From contig JBBSBK010000105.1 of NCBI GenBank assembly GCA_038251315.1, forward strand, positions 1 through 11,908: a stretch of DNA of 11,908 bases. The letters run 5' to 3'. Below, in pieces: positions 1 to 7,646 of this stretch. The notes beneath the pieces are model-generated. The model was not told where the DNA came from. It saw nothing but the letters and a program-made list of their open reading frames with translations, and ran no database searches. The stretch is from JBBKXP01 sp038251315 (GTDB lineage Bacteria; Pseudomonadota; Alphaproteobacteria; Rhodobacterales; Rhodobacteraceae). Both the position numbers and the translations under genes were made by a program. Each line of letters opens with the position of its first letter. Positions within the stretch are counted from its first letter, which is position 1.

Positions 1-270
1 CTGAATGCCGGTGGGATCCTGGGGGCAGGCGACGCCAAATTCGCCGCCGCCGCCGCCCCCTTCGTCGCCCGTGACGATATCGGGCGGATGATGCTGCTGT
101 TGGGGTTGTGCATGCTCGCGGGCTACATCAGCCACCGCATTGCCAAACATACCGCCCTGCACCGCCTGGTCCCCGAATGGGCAAGCTGGACGGCAGGCAA
201 GCGGTTTCCGATGGGTTATCCGATGGGTGTGGCGCTGGTGATCTATCTGGCATGGCCGTTGCTGTTTTAG
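1..270 (+). CDS. Prepilin peptidase, A24 family (C-terminal fragment)
   Basis: The reading frame is open from the first base, so the 5' part lies outside the window; 89 codons and a TAG stop are visible. Residues 8-13 of the fragment read GAGDAK, the G-x-G-D-x-K signature that carries the second catalytic aspartate of A24 aspartic peptidases. A hydrophobic segment (MMLLLGLCMLAGY) follows, then a basic stretch and a last membrane helix ending PLLF. By family knowledge these inner-membrane enzymes cleave the leader of type IV or Flp prepilins. The closing pattern (PEWASW, then FPMGYPMGVAL) resembles short CpaA/TadV enzymes of Rhodobacteraceae Tad pilus loci, but the N-terminal half that would separate CpaA from PilD is missing. 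It converges on the next gene, with 47 bases between the stops. Confidence 0.82.
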   Translation: MNAGGILGAGDAKFAAAAAPFVARDDIGRMMLLLGLCMLAGYISHRIAKHTALHRLVPEWASWTAGKRFPMGYPMGVALVIYLAWPLLF

Positions 271-317
271 GGCTGCCATGGTTCGCCGAAAGCTCTAGGT
301 GTCGAGCGACGCAGAGC

Positions 318-1940
318 CTAACCCTTTGCAAAAAGGATATAAAGCGGCGTTCTACGGATTTCCGTCATATTTTCGGTGCCGCGTTCGGTGATCGCCTCTA
401 GGATGTCGTGCTGCACGTCCTGCGTCACCGGGCAGAGCGGCAGCAAAAGATAATCCGCCGTGTCGTATCCCGGCAATCCGCCGTAATACCAAGGTGCGCC
501 GTGATCCAGCGGACGCAGGTCGCCGAACAGCCAGAGCGACGAAAACAGATCGGCGACGAATACCTTTTTGCCGCCCGCCAGCCCTGCGCCTTCCAGATCG
601 CGTGCGATAGCGTCAAACACCAACGGCAGGCCCAGTTCGGTGGTGCAATAGGCGAACGTCTCGCCCATGAAGATCGACTGCGGGTCACGGTCGGCCACCG
701 CCGCATAGGCTTCGAGCCCCGAACCGGGGCCGTCCATCGCGATACGTCCGTCGACGCGCAGGGCGCGGATAGCGACGGTTTGCAGGTCGGTGTGGATACC
801 ACCGCGCGGCAGGATTGGTGCGTAATCGGCGACGTCGACAAACAGATGACGAAAGGGGCTGTAGGCAAGGTTGAAGAACGACGGCGCGGCCAACGCCAGC
901 GCCATTGCCGCCGTCACCCCCAACGCCGACCGCATGTCCCATCCCCAGCCGTTCAGGACGATCCCGGAAGGGCGCAGGGCCAGCAACAGCAACCCCAGCA
1001 GCAAAAGCCATTGCGGATCGTTGCCGAAATTCTGGAATGTCACGTAAAAGAACCCCGGCAACAGGGTCAGCAGGATCAACCCGCCCGCCGCCACTCCGGC
1101 CTGCCGCAAGAATATGACACCCGCAATCGCCACCAGCGACCCGCCCAGATAGGCCGGGGCTCCCAGACCCGCGCCGAAAGGCTCGCCCGGTTGGGCCCGC
1201 ACATCGGACCCGGCGACAGCCATAAGATCGCCCAAGTAAGCCAGCCAATACTGCGGCCCAAGCCGGACCGTCAGACCCGCCACCAGTACCAACCCGACGA
1301 TCAGCGCCATGCCCAAGCTGCGACGCTGTCCGGTCAGCCACAAGGCAAGGATGACGGGCAGCGCGAAGGCGGCGAAATACGTGACCTTGATCATCACCAG
1401 CCCCACCATCATCACCCCGATGATCGCCCCATCCGCCAAGGCGCCGATCCGGCGCAGTGGCGGGATCGCCGCCGCCAGAATGGCGACAAAGGCCGCCGCC
1501 CAGGCCCAGCGGTTGTAGTGCATCGAGATGGACACCGACCGCTGCGCCTCACCGTGCACCAGTGCCAGCAGCAGGACCATGACCATCAGCGCAAAGAACG
1601 CCGCCAGAACCGGCGACAACCGGCGACCGGCAACCCACCAGACCATCGGCGCAAAGATGATGGCGACAAGGACTTGCGCCCAAAGAACGGCATGGCCGAC
1701 CCCCATACCCCAATGCACCAAAAGGGCGATCGGGGCAAAGGCCAGCGCGCCGATCGGGGTCATGAAATCAAGGTGCGGCAGCTTGCCCGCAGCCATCTCG
1801 AAGACGATCTGCATCAGATGCAGGGCGTCGCCCTCGTGCTTGCCGATATACAAACCGCCCTTGGCCACGTCGGCCCCACCCAGGATGACCAGCAGGGCCG
1901 CCAACAGGCCCGGCAAGGCCAGTAATCTGGAAATGCGCAT
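318..1940 (-). CDS. Polytopic membrane protein, GT-C glycosyltransferase-like
   Basis: A 540-residue protein with about eleven hydrophobic segments over roughly residues 5-355 and a C-terminal polar domain of about 185 residues. The first loop after the N-terminal helix holds acidic residues E36 and D38 (EGDALHLM), then a PHLDFMTPIG stretch. This is the layout of GT-C/ArnT/PMT-type glycosyltransferases, which use lipid-phosphate-linked sugars at the outer face of the inner membrane. Family assignment is by overall pattern, not a decisive motif, and the substrate is unknown. The start at 1940 is preferred over the upstream in-frame start at 2078 because an AAGGG element lies about six bases before it and the protein then opens with a proper membrane anchor. 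The gene is divergent from the AAA+ ATPase and convergent with the prepilin peptidase. A pilin- or envelope-glycosylation role is inference only. Confidence 0.72.
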   Translation of the reverse strand: MRISRLLALPGLLAALLVILGGADVAKGGLYIGKHEGDALHLMQIVFEMAAGKLPHLDFMTPIGALAFAPIALLVHWGMGVGHAVLWAQVLVAIIFAPMVWWVAGRRLSPVLAAFFALMVMVLLLALVHGEAQRSVSISMHYNRWAWAAAFVAILAAAIPPLRRIGALADGAIIGVMMVGLVMIKVTYFAAFALPVILALWLTGQRRSLGMALIVGLVLVAGLTVRLGPQYWLAYLGDLMAVAGSDVRAQPGEPFGAGLGAPAYLGGSLVAIAGVIFLRQAGVAAGGLILLTLLPGFFYVTFQNFGNDPQWLLLLGLLLLALRPSGIVLNGWGWDMRSALGVTAAMALALAAPSFFNLAYSPFRHLFVDVADYAPILPRGGIHTDLQTVAIRALRVDGRIAMDGPGSGLEAYAAVADRDPQSIFMGETFAYCTTELGLPLVFDAIARDLEGAGLAGGKKVFVADLFSSLWLFGDLRPLDHGAPWYYGGLPGYDTADYLLLPLCPVTQDVQHDILEAITERGTENMTEIRRTPLYILFAKG

Positions 1941-2004
1941 GATCTGCCCTTGCCTATTCCCCGGACAATTCTGTCCATTTTTTCGCCACAATAAGCAGGC
2001 ATCA

Positions 2005-2023
2005 CTTGGTTGGCAAAACCAAG
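2005..2023. promoter_or_regulatory. Inverted repeat in the divergent promoter region
   Basis: A perfect 7-base inverted repeat, CTTGGTT-N5-AACCAAG, lies in the 155-base gap between the divergent membrane-protein and ATPase genes. A smaller dyad (GGACA-N4-TGTCC, 1963-1976) lies nearby. The position suits an operator that serves both genes. No regulator is identified, and a simple RNA hairpin is equally possible. Confidence 0.35.
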
Positions 2024-2095
2024 GTGGCGTGGGGCCAAGATTGCGCATTGGCGCGGCCCGACTGTCACGCAGAGGCAACAGACGGGCAGACGATC

Positions 2096-3406
2096 ATGAA
2101 CATGCAAGTGACCAGCGTGGCCCCACCGCCCGCACCCAAGGGCATCGCAGGGATGCAGCTTCCCATCGTGATGATGCGCGACATCCTGCTGAAAACCATG
2201 TTCCGCAAAAACCTGTCCGAAGTGACCGGGCTTGCGCGCGCCATCTGCCTGCCGGTCCCGGTGACGCAGGAGTTGGTCGACCTCGCGCGCGGTCAGAAAT
2301 TGCTCGAAGCGATGGGCACGATGGGCGCCACAGCAGGCAACGAGATGGCCTATCAGTTGACCGACGGCGGAAAGGCCCGCGCACTCGACGCACTTGCGCA
2401 GTCCGAATATTACGGCGCGATGCCGGTGCCGCTGGCGGTTTACGCCGAACAGGTGAAACGCCAGTCGATCCGTAACATCCAGATCAGCCGCGACCAGTTG
2501 ACAGCGGCGATGGGGCACCTGATCCTGCCGCCCGAACTGCTTGACCATCTCGGGCCGGCGGTATCGGCAGGCCGGTCGATCCTGATGTACGGGCCGCCGG
2601 GCAACGGCAAATCCTCGATCTCGAACGGCATCCGCGATGCGCTTGGCGACAAGATCTATGTGCCCCGCGCGATCGAATACGCCGGGCAGGTGATCACCGT
2701 CTATGACCCGATCGTCCATTCGGCCGCCGAAGAGGATATCGACGACCCGAACGCGCTGCGCCGCACCTCGGGGCGTTATGACACCCGCTACGTGCGCTGC
2801 GAACGGCCGACCGTGATCACCGGCGGCGAGTTGTCATTGGCGATGCTCGATCTGGTCTATAATCCCGTCGCGCGGACCTATCAGGCGCCGCTGCAACTGA
2901 AATCAACCGGCGGCATCTTTATCGTCGACGACCTTGGCCGTCAGAAAGAACCGCCGCAGACCATCGTCAACCGCTGGATCGTACCGCTGGAAGAAGCCAA
3001 GGATATCCTGGCGCTCCAGTCGGGGGAAAAGTTCGAGGTGCCATTCGACACCCTCGTCATCTTTTCCACCAACTTTCACCCCAACGAGATTTTCGACAAG
3101 GCAGCACTGCGCCGGATCTTCTTCAAGATCAAGATCGACGGGCCAAGCCAGGAAGATTACCTCAAAATCTTCGCAATGGTCGCCCGCAAACGCAAGATGC
3201 CGCTCGACGAGGCGACGCTGATCCACCTGCTGAAGAAAAAGTATCCGACGATCCACAACATCTATGCGAACTACCAGCCGATATTCCTGATCGACCAGAT
3301 GATCGCGATCTGCGAATTCGAAGGCATTCCCTACCAGATGTCCCCCGCACTGATCGACCGGGCCTGGGCCAACATGTTCGTCAAGGAAGAAGATATCGTG
3401 CACTAG
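2096..3406 (+). CDS. AAA+ ATPase with N-terminal winged-helix-like region
   Basis: A 436-residue cytoplasmic protein. Walker A is GPPGNGKSS (residues 166-174, K172), Walker B is IFIVDD with D278 and D279, and sensor 1 is N326 in IFSTNFHP. The LRRIFFKI segment shortly afterwards supplies candidate arginine-finger residues. Residues about 30-105, including VTQELVDLARG and AYQLTDGGKARAL, have the helix and wing spacing of a winged-helix domain. It therefore looks like an ATP-driven remodelling or regulatory factor rather than a pilus motor, because GspE/TadA signatures are absent. The frame is open back to 2006; ATG 2096 is chosen because MNMQVTS follows a GGG-containing weak ribosome site, and ATG 2102 is an alternative. 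It is divergent from the GT-C-like gene, and a prepilin peptidase lies beyond that, so a link to a Tad/Flp locus is possible. The client protein is unknown. Confidence 0.8.
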   Translation: MNMQVTSVAPPPAPKGIAGMQLPIVMMRDILLKTMFRKNLSEVTGLARAICLPVPVTQELVDLARGQKLLEAMGTMGATAGNEMAYQLTDGGKARALDALAQSEYYGAMPVPLAVYAEQVKRQSIRNIQISRDQLTAAMGHLILPPELLDHLGPAVSAGRSILMYGPPGNGKSSISNGIRDALGDKIYVPRAIEYAGQVITVYDPIVHSAAEEDIDDPNALRRTSGRYDTRYVRCERPTVITGGELSLAMLDLVYNPVARTYQAPLQLKSTGGIFIVDDLGRQKEPPQTIVNRWIVPLEEAKDILALQSGEKFEVPFDTLVIFSTNFHPNEIFDKAALRRIFFKIKIDGPSQEDYLKIFAMVARKRKMPLDEATLIHLLKKKYPTIHNIYANYQPIFLIDQMIAICEFEGIPYQMSPALIDRAWANMFVKEEDIVH

Positions 3407-3500
3407 GGCAGGTTCGCCGGCCCCCTTCTCTTGCCCGAATTACGCCTGCCGGAGGCGCGCATCAGCCCCGGACGCACCCGCGCGGCCCTGCGGCCGTAAG

Positions 3501-3516
3501 GTGGGTTTCAACCCAC
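3501..3516. repeat. Short perfect palindrome before hrpB
   Basis: GTGGGTT-TC-AACCCAC, with 7-base arms, lies 24 bases before the hrpB start in the 134-base gap after the ATPase gene. As RNA it would form a 6-bp stem with a TTCA loop. There is no T-run after it, so it is not a convincing terminator. Another GC-rich mini-hairpin, CGCCT-N5-AGGCG, lies at 3443-3457. Similar GGTGGGTT...AACCCACC palindromes recur between genes in marine alphaproteobacteria as far as I recall, but only one copy is present here. Confidence 0.4.
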
Positions 3517-3540
3517 GCGCCGGCCCGGCATAACCGCGCT

Positions 3541-5955
3541 ATGACCCTGCCCATCGAGACCGCCCTGCCCGCCCTGATCGCTGCCCTGCGGGACCATGGC
3601 CGCGCTGTGCTGCAGGCGCCGCCCGGTGCGGGCAAGACCACGCGCGTCCCGCTGGCGATGCGCGGTGCCGGGCTGACCCCGGGCAAGATCGTCATGCTCG
3701 AACCCCGCCGCCTTGCCGCCCGCGCCGCCGCCGAACGGCTGGCCGAACAGATCGGGCAAAAGCCGGGCCAATCGGTCGGCTACCGGATGCGCGGCGATTC
3801 GGTGCCCGGCGCGGATATCGAGGTGGTGACCGAAGGCATCCTGACCCGGATGCTGCAATCGGCCCCCGATCTGCCCGGCGTCGGGGCGCTGATCTTCGAC
3901 GAATTTCATGAACGCAGCCTCAACGCCGACCTTGGGCTTGCCCTTGCGTGGGAGGTTCGCACCGCCCTGCGCCCCGATCTCATCATCCTCGTGATGTCCG
4001 CGACGCTCGACGCCGGCCCTGTCGCGGCGCTGCTCGACGATGCCCCGGTCATCACCTCGCAGGGCCGCGCCTATCCTGTCGATCTGCGTTATCTCGATAT
4101 CGCGCCGACCAAGATAACACGCCCCGAGGATACGACGACCGACCTCATCACGACCGCCCTTGCGCAAACCACCGGTGGCATTCTTGTCTTTCTGCCCGGC
4201 GAAGGCGAAATCCGCCGCGTCGAATCCCGCCTGACCCCCCGCCTGCCCGCCGATTGCGTGATCCGCCCGCTTTACGGTGCGATGCCCTTCGCCGCCCAAC
4301 GCGCCGCCATTGCGCCGGTCAGTCAGGGCCGCAAGGTGGTCCTGTCCACCGCCATCGCCGAAACCTCGCTCACCATCGAAGACATCCGTGTGGTGATCGA
4401 CGCCGGGTTGGCCCGCCGCGCCAGATTCGACCCCGGTTCAGGCATGTCGCGCCTTGTCACCGAAAGGGTCAGCAAGGCCGAGGCGACGCAGCGGGCAGGT
4501 CGCGCCGGCCGGGTCGCGCCGGGGGTGGCCTACCGGCAGTGGACCAAGGGGCAGGACGGCGCATTGACAGCCTTTGCCCCACCCGAAATCGCCGCCGCCG
4601 ATCTGGCCAATCTGGCGCTGGAGCTGGCGCTCTGGGGCAGCGACAATCTGGCCTTTCTGACCCCGCCACCGCCCACCGCGCTGGCCGAGGCGCGCGCGTT
4701 GCTGCACAGCCTTGGCGCATTGGACGCCAACCACCGGATCACAAATCACGGCCGCGCGTTGGCTGCCCTGCCCCTGCATCCGCGACTGGGTCATATGCTG
4801 TTGACCGCCGGAAAGCAGGCGGCCCAGGTTGCGGCCATGTTGGCGGAACGCGATCCGCTGCGCGGTGCGCCCATCGACCTTGGTCTGCGAGTAACCGCAC
4901 TCAAGGGCCGCTACGACGGCCCCGGGACCGCACAATTTGCAAACCTTGAACGGATCAGGGCCGAGGCGAAACGGCTGGCGAAAGGACTTGCCGATGCCGC
5001 GCCCCTGTCGCTCGCCGAACAGGTGGCGCTGGCCTACCCCGACAGGATCGGGCTGCGCAGGCCCGGCGACGCGGCGCGCTATCTGCTGTCGGGTGGCAAA
5101 GGCGCCGTGATCGCCGCCGACGATCCGTTGGCCGGGCAGCGCCTGATCGTGGCCACCGACCTTGACGGCGACCTGCGCGAGGCGCGGGTGCGGCAGGCGG
5201 CGGCGATTACCGACGGTCAACTGCGCGGGTTGTTCGCCGATCAAATCGAATGGGTCGACATCTGCGCATGGTCGCGGCGCGAGGGCCGGGTGCTGACCCG
5301 CCGCCACGAACGGTTTGGCGCTTTGGTATTGGACGACCGCAACTGGCCCGACGCCCCGGCGAACCAGATCGCACAGGCGATGCTGGACGGCGTACGCGAG
5401 ATCGGGGTGACCATCGACGGCGCAGCGGCGCGGTTTCGCGCAAGGGTCGGCCTGTTGCGAGGTGCCCATACCGACCTGCCGGACATGACGGACCAAGGAC
5501 TGATAGACCGCCTTGATGCATGGCTTCTGCCGCATCTGACGGGCGTGCGCAGCACCGGCGACTGGAAACGCTTCGACCTGCTGCCGCCGCTGCGCGCCAT
5601 GCTGACGTGGGACCAGCAGCAGATGGTCGACGGCGCTTTTCCCTCGCATTTCACGACGCCGCTGGGGCGTAACGTGCCGATCGACTACAGCGGCCCCGCC
5701 CCCGAAATCACCCTGCGGCTGCAGGAAATGTTCGGGGTCACGACGCATCCGACGGTGGGCGGCATGCCGCTTCGGGTGACGCTGCTGTCACCGGGGCACA
5801 AGCCGGTGCAGACGACCACAGACATTCCCGGTTTCTGGGCGACGTCCTATGCCGATGTGCGGCGCGACATGCGCGGACGCTATCCGCGCCATCCCTGGCC
5901 CGATGACCCGACGCAGGCCGAACCTACAGTGCGCACGAAGCCGCGCGGCACTTGA
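3541..5955 (+). CDS. hrpB: ATP-dependent helicase HrpB (DEAH-type)
   Basis: An 804-residue superfamily 2 helicase, the usual length for HrpB. Helicase motifs appear in order: motif I APPGAGKT (residues 26-33), motif II DEFH (120-123, the DEAH-box variant typical of HrpB), motif III SATL (153-156), and motif VI QRAGRAGR (317-324). A helicase-associated region follows. The C-terminal HrpB domain is recognisable from YSGPAPEITLRLQEMFG through the PGHKPVQTTTDIPGFW segment to RYPRHPWPDDP. Bacterial HrpB proteins are DExH-box RNA helicase-like enzymes whose physiological role is poorly defined. They should not be confused with the type III secretion regulator or the haemagglutinin-related HrpA/B proteins. 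No good Shine-Dalgarno sequence precedes ATG 3541, but the homology begins immediately after it (ALPALIAALRDHGRAVLQAPPG), so the start is sound. It stands alone, with gaps on both sides. Confidence 0.96.
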   Translation: MTLPIETALPALIAALRDHGRAVLQAPPGAGKTTRVPLAMRGAGLTPGKIVMLEPRRLAARAAAERLAEQIGQKPGQSVGYRMRGDSVPGADIEVVTEGILTRMLQSAPDLPGVGALIFDEFHERSLNADLGLALAWEVRTALRPDLIILVMSATLDAGPVAALLDDAPVITSQGRAYPVDLRYLDIAPTKITRPEDTTTDLITTALAQTTGGILVFLPGEGEIRRVESRLTPRLPADCVIRPLYGAMPFAAQRAAIAPVSQGRKVVLSTAIAETSLTIEDIRVVIDAGLARRARFDPGSGMSRLVTERVSKAEATQRAGRAGRVAPGVAYRQWTKGQDGALTAFAPPEIAAADLANLALELALWGSDNLAFLTPPPPTALAEARALLHSLGALDANHRITNHGRALAALPLHPRLGHMLLTAGKQAAQVAAMLAERDPLRGAPIDLGLRVTALKGRYDGPGTAQFANLERIRAEAKRLAKGLADAAPLSLAEQVALAYPDRIGLRRPGDAARYLLSGGKGAVIAADDPLAGQRLIVATDLDGDLREARVRQAAAITDGQLRGLFADQIEWVDICAWSRREGRVLTRRHERFGALVLDDRNWPDAPANQIAQAMLDGVREIGVTIDGAAARFRARVGLLRGAHTDLPDMTDQGLIDRLDAWLLPHLTGVRSTGDWKRFDLLPPLRAMLTWDQQQMVDGAFPSHFTTPLGRNVPIDYSGPAPEITLRLQEMFGVTTHPTVGGMPLRVTLLSPGHKPVQTTTDIPGFWATSYADVRRDMRGRYPRHPWPDDPTQAEPTVRTKPRGT

Positions 5956-5982
5956 TAAACAAACAGGTGAATTGCCAAACCG

Positions 5983-6018
5983 TTGAAAATTTGTTAAGTT
6001 ATTCCAAATAACTAACAA
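5983..6018 (+). promoter_or_regulatory. Probable promoter with overlapping dyad upstream of the Nudix gene
   Basis: In an AT-rich 83-base spacer, TTGAAA (5983-5988) and AATAAC (6007-6012) are spaced 18 bases apart, like a sigma-70 -35/-10 pair. A nearly perfect inverted repeat overlaps them: TTGTTAAGTTATT (5991-6003), loop CCA, then AATAACTAACAA (6007-6018), with one unpaired A in the left arm. A dyad over the spacer and -10 is the classic position for a repressor. Alternatively it is a hairpin in the hrpB 3' region, although no T-run follows. Confidence 0.45.
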
Positions 6019-6038
6019 GAAACGATCAGGTGCATTTC

Positions 6039-6530
6039 ATGTTTGCGACTTTCCGCGTGGCCTTGGCCGCCTTTTTATCGCCCCCCGTCGATCAACCTAC
6101 GGTGACACAGTTCGCCGCTCTTTGCCACCGTCCTGCCAAGACCGGCGGCAAGAAGCAAGGCCGCGAAGTGCTGCTTGTCAGCAGTTCGCGGGGACGCTGG
6201 ATCTTGCCGAAAGGCTGGCCGATCGCCGGAAAAAACCCTGCCGACGCTGCCTTGCAGGAGGCGTGGGAAGAAGGCGGAGTGCGCCGTGGCAAGGTCAATG
6301 CCACCGCATTGGGTGCGTTCGACGGGGAAAAGCGTTATGACAGCGGCGCGACCGTGCCGTGCCATACCGAAGTCTATTCGGTCAGCGTTACCGCGATGTC
6401 GAAAAACTACCCCGAAGCCGATCGCCGCAACCGCATCTGGGTCGCCCCCGAAAAGGCGGCCGAGATGGTCGATGACGACGGGTTGCGCGGTATCCTGCGG
6501 CAGTTTCAGGCCAGCGCCTCCGCCCGTTAA
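6039..6530 (+). CDS. Nudix hydrolase, DIPP-like
   Basis: A 163-residue single-domain protein of the Nudix superfamily, which hydrolyses nucleoside diphosphates linked to another group. The Nudix box spans residues 59-81, starting GWPIAGK and ending QEAWEEGGV, with metal-binding glutamates E74, E77 and E78 present. The box departs from the G-x5-E-x7-REUxEExGU consensus: the first Glu is Lys and the Arg before the Glu is Gln. RGRWILPKGWP before the box matches the diphosphoinositol-polyphosphate phosphohydrolase-like subgroup common in alphaproteobacteria, where these changes are usual. The true substrate is not deducible. ATG 6039 is preferred over GTG 6030 because AGG lies eight bases ahead of it. 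Transcription probably starts from the dyad-containing promoter just upstream. Its stop shares three bases with the convergent DUF1993 gene. Confidence 0.88.
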   Translation: MFATFRVALAAFLSPPVDQPTVTQFAALCHRPAKTGGKKQGREVLLVSSSRGRWILPKGWPIAGKNPADAALQEAWEEGGVRRGKVNATALGAFDGEKRYDSGATVPCHTEVYSVSVTAMSKNYPEADRRNRIWVAPEKAAEMVDDDGLRGILRQFQASASAR

Positions 6531-7015
6531 GCGCCCATGAAATCGCCCTTGCCCAGCGGCACGCCGTTGTGGCGCATGATGCTGTAGGCCGTCGTTGCGT
6601 GGAAATAGAAATTCGGCATGGCGAAACTGCTGAGGTAAACCGTTCCGGGCAGGTTCAATTCGCGCGTGCGCATCTTGAGGTTGATCGTGCGATCCTCGGC
6701 CCCGGTGAACCCCGCCTCGTCCACGCCTTTGATATAGCTGATCGTCTTGGCGATCCGGTCGCGCAGTTCGGCCAGCGTGACCTCGGTGTCGGGGTGGCTT
6801 GGGACCTCGGCCCCCGTCAGTCGCGCGACAGCACCCTTGGCATGATCGCAGGCCAGTTGAACCTGTTTGGACAGCGGAAGCATATCGGCGATCAGGCGGC
6901 AACCGGCCAGGACAACGGGATCGACGTTGTGTTCTGTGCACCAGGTTTCGGCCTTGTCCAGACAGGCGGACAAAGCGGTGAGCGAACGTTCGAAGGTCGG
7001 GATGGGTGATTGCAT
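6527..7015 (-). CDS. DUF1993 family protein
   Basis: A 162-residue protein that matches the DUF1993 pattern along its length: an N-terminal IPTFERSLTALSACLDKAE helix, then MLPLSKQVQLACDHAKGAVARL, then HPDTEVTLAELRDRIAKTISYI, and the closing NFYFHATTAYSIMRHNGV with GKGDFMGA. The family is predicted to be an all-helical DinB/YfiT-like bundle. No function is established, and I cannot see the full DinB metal-ligand triad. The start at 7015 is chosen because homology begins with it; the ribosome site is only purine-rich (AGAAAGAAAC). It is the last of three consecutive minus-strand genes, 29 bases after the IalB-like gene, so co-transcription is plausible. Its TAA stop overlaps the Nudix stop within TTAA. 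Confidence 0.85.
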   Translation of the reverse strand: MQSPIPTFERSLTALSACLDKAETWCTEHNVDPVVLAGCRLIADMLPLSKQVQLACDHAKGAVARLTGAEVPSHPDTEVTLAELRDRIAKTISYIKGVDEAGFTGAEDRTINLKMRTRELNLPGTVYLSSFAMPNFYFHATTAYSIMRHNGVPLGKGDFMGA

Positions 7016-7044
7016 GTCAGTTTCTTTCTGGTTGCGGGAATAAA

Positions 7045-7581
7045 TCAGATGCCACGGGCGGCGCTTTCGGCGATCAGCACGTCCAGCGCCTCGGCCACGC
7101 CATGCAGCGACCATGTGAGGTCGCGGTTGATGCCGTGCCGGTCGGTAAAGTGAAACTCCATCTGACCGCCGGCACGCAGCGCGGTGATGACCGCGGCAGC
7201 AGCGTCACCCTCGTAAACGCAGGGGCCGCCGCGCAGGCAGGTGCGCAGGGTCGGGCTCCACAGATTGCCGGCGGTGTCGTGGATCGCCCAGCCGTCGTGG
7301 TCGAACCGCGTGCCATGTTCGGCACCGTATTCGAACCGCGGGACGCCGTGATCGTAGGTGATGAACACGAAATGGGCGGCGAATTGCGGCTGCGGTGAAA
7401 AGACATCGACATAGCGCAGATAGCAGCGCTGTTCAGGAGCGGAAAGATCGCCCATTTCGTCGCAAATCAGATCCCATGACCCCCACATCTTGTGCAACGT
7501 GGGGCGCCAGCTTCCGGCGGTATCTTCGGCCTGCGCGGCGGTGCAAAGGGTCAGGACAAGACAGAAAATCAGACTGCGCAT
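7045..7581 (-). CDS. Secreted IalB-like protein
   Basis: A 178-residue protein with a clear Sec signal peptide: MRSL, a hydrophobic core FCLVLTLCT and a cleavage site after AQA (about residue 18). It is therefore probably periplasmic or exported. The mature part contains four cysteines (WDLIC, EQRC, LRTC, GGPC), enough for two disulfides. The C-terminal half, with a C-x4-C pair, an Ala-rich helix, AGGQMEFHFTD and then SLHGVAEALDVL, resembles the invasion-associated locus B (IalB) family of alphaproteobacteria. The match is by pattern and I rate it moderate. GGGG nine bases before ATG 7581 supports the start. It lies between a small unknown gene 65 bases upstream and the DUF1993 gene 29 bases downstream. 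Its role is unknown; IalB proteins are not restricted to pathogens. Confidence 0.7.
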   Translation of the reverse strand: MRSLIFCLVLTLCTAAQAEDTAGSWRPTLHKMWGSWDLICDEMGDLSAPEQRCYLRYVDVFSPQPQFAAHFVFITYDHGVPRFEYGAEHGTRFDHDGWAIHDTAGNLWSPTLRTCLRGGPCVYEGDAAAAVITALRAGGQMEFHFTDRHGINRDLTWSLHGVAEALDVLIAESAARGI

Positions 7582-7646
7582 TGCAACCCCGGTGAATTTC
7601 GTGCGTCTTCTAGCACAAGGGCCGACCTGCGACGATCACGGTTTTG

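Noticed and set aside
325..340. CCTTT-GCA-AAAAGG inverted repeat considered as a terminator
   Set aside because: It lies inside the last codons of the minus-strand gene and lacks a GC-rich stem and a T-run, so it is probably chance.
408..1925. Open frame of 505 codons on the plus strand opposite the GT-C-like gene
   Set aside because: The product is rich in Gln, Arg, His and Asp with no domain, as expected for the antisense of a hydrophobic GC-rich gene. The minus-strand product has coherent membrane helices and a ribosome site.
1941..2078. N-terminal extension of the GT-C-like protein to 2078
   Set aside because: The extra 46 residues are polar and Cys/Trp-rich and would push the membrane anchor inward. 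They run through the divergent promoter region, and a ribosome site fits the start at 1940.
4438..5748. Open frame of 436 codons on the minus strand inside hrpB
   Set aside because: It lies wholly antisense to conserved helicase motifs and the HrpB C-terminal domain, and its translation shows no family features.
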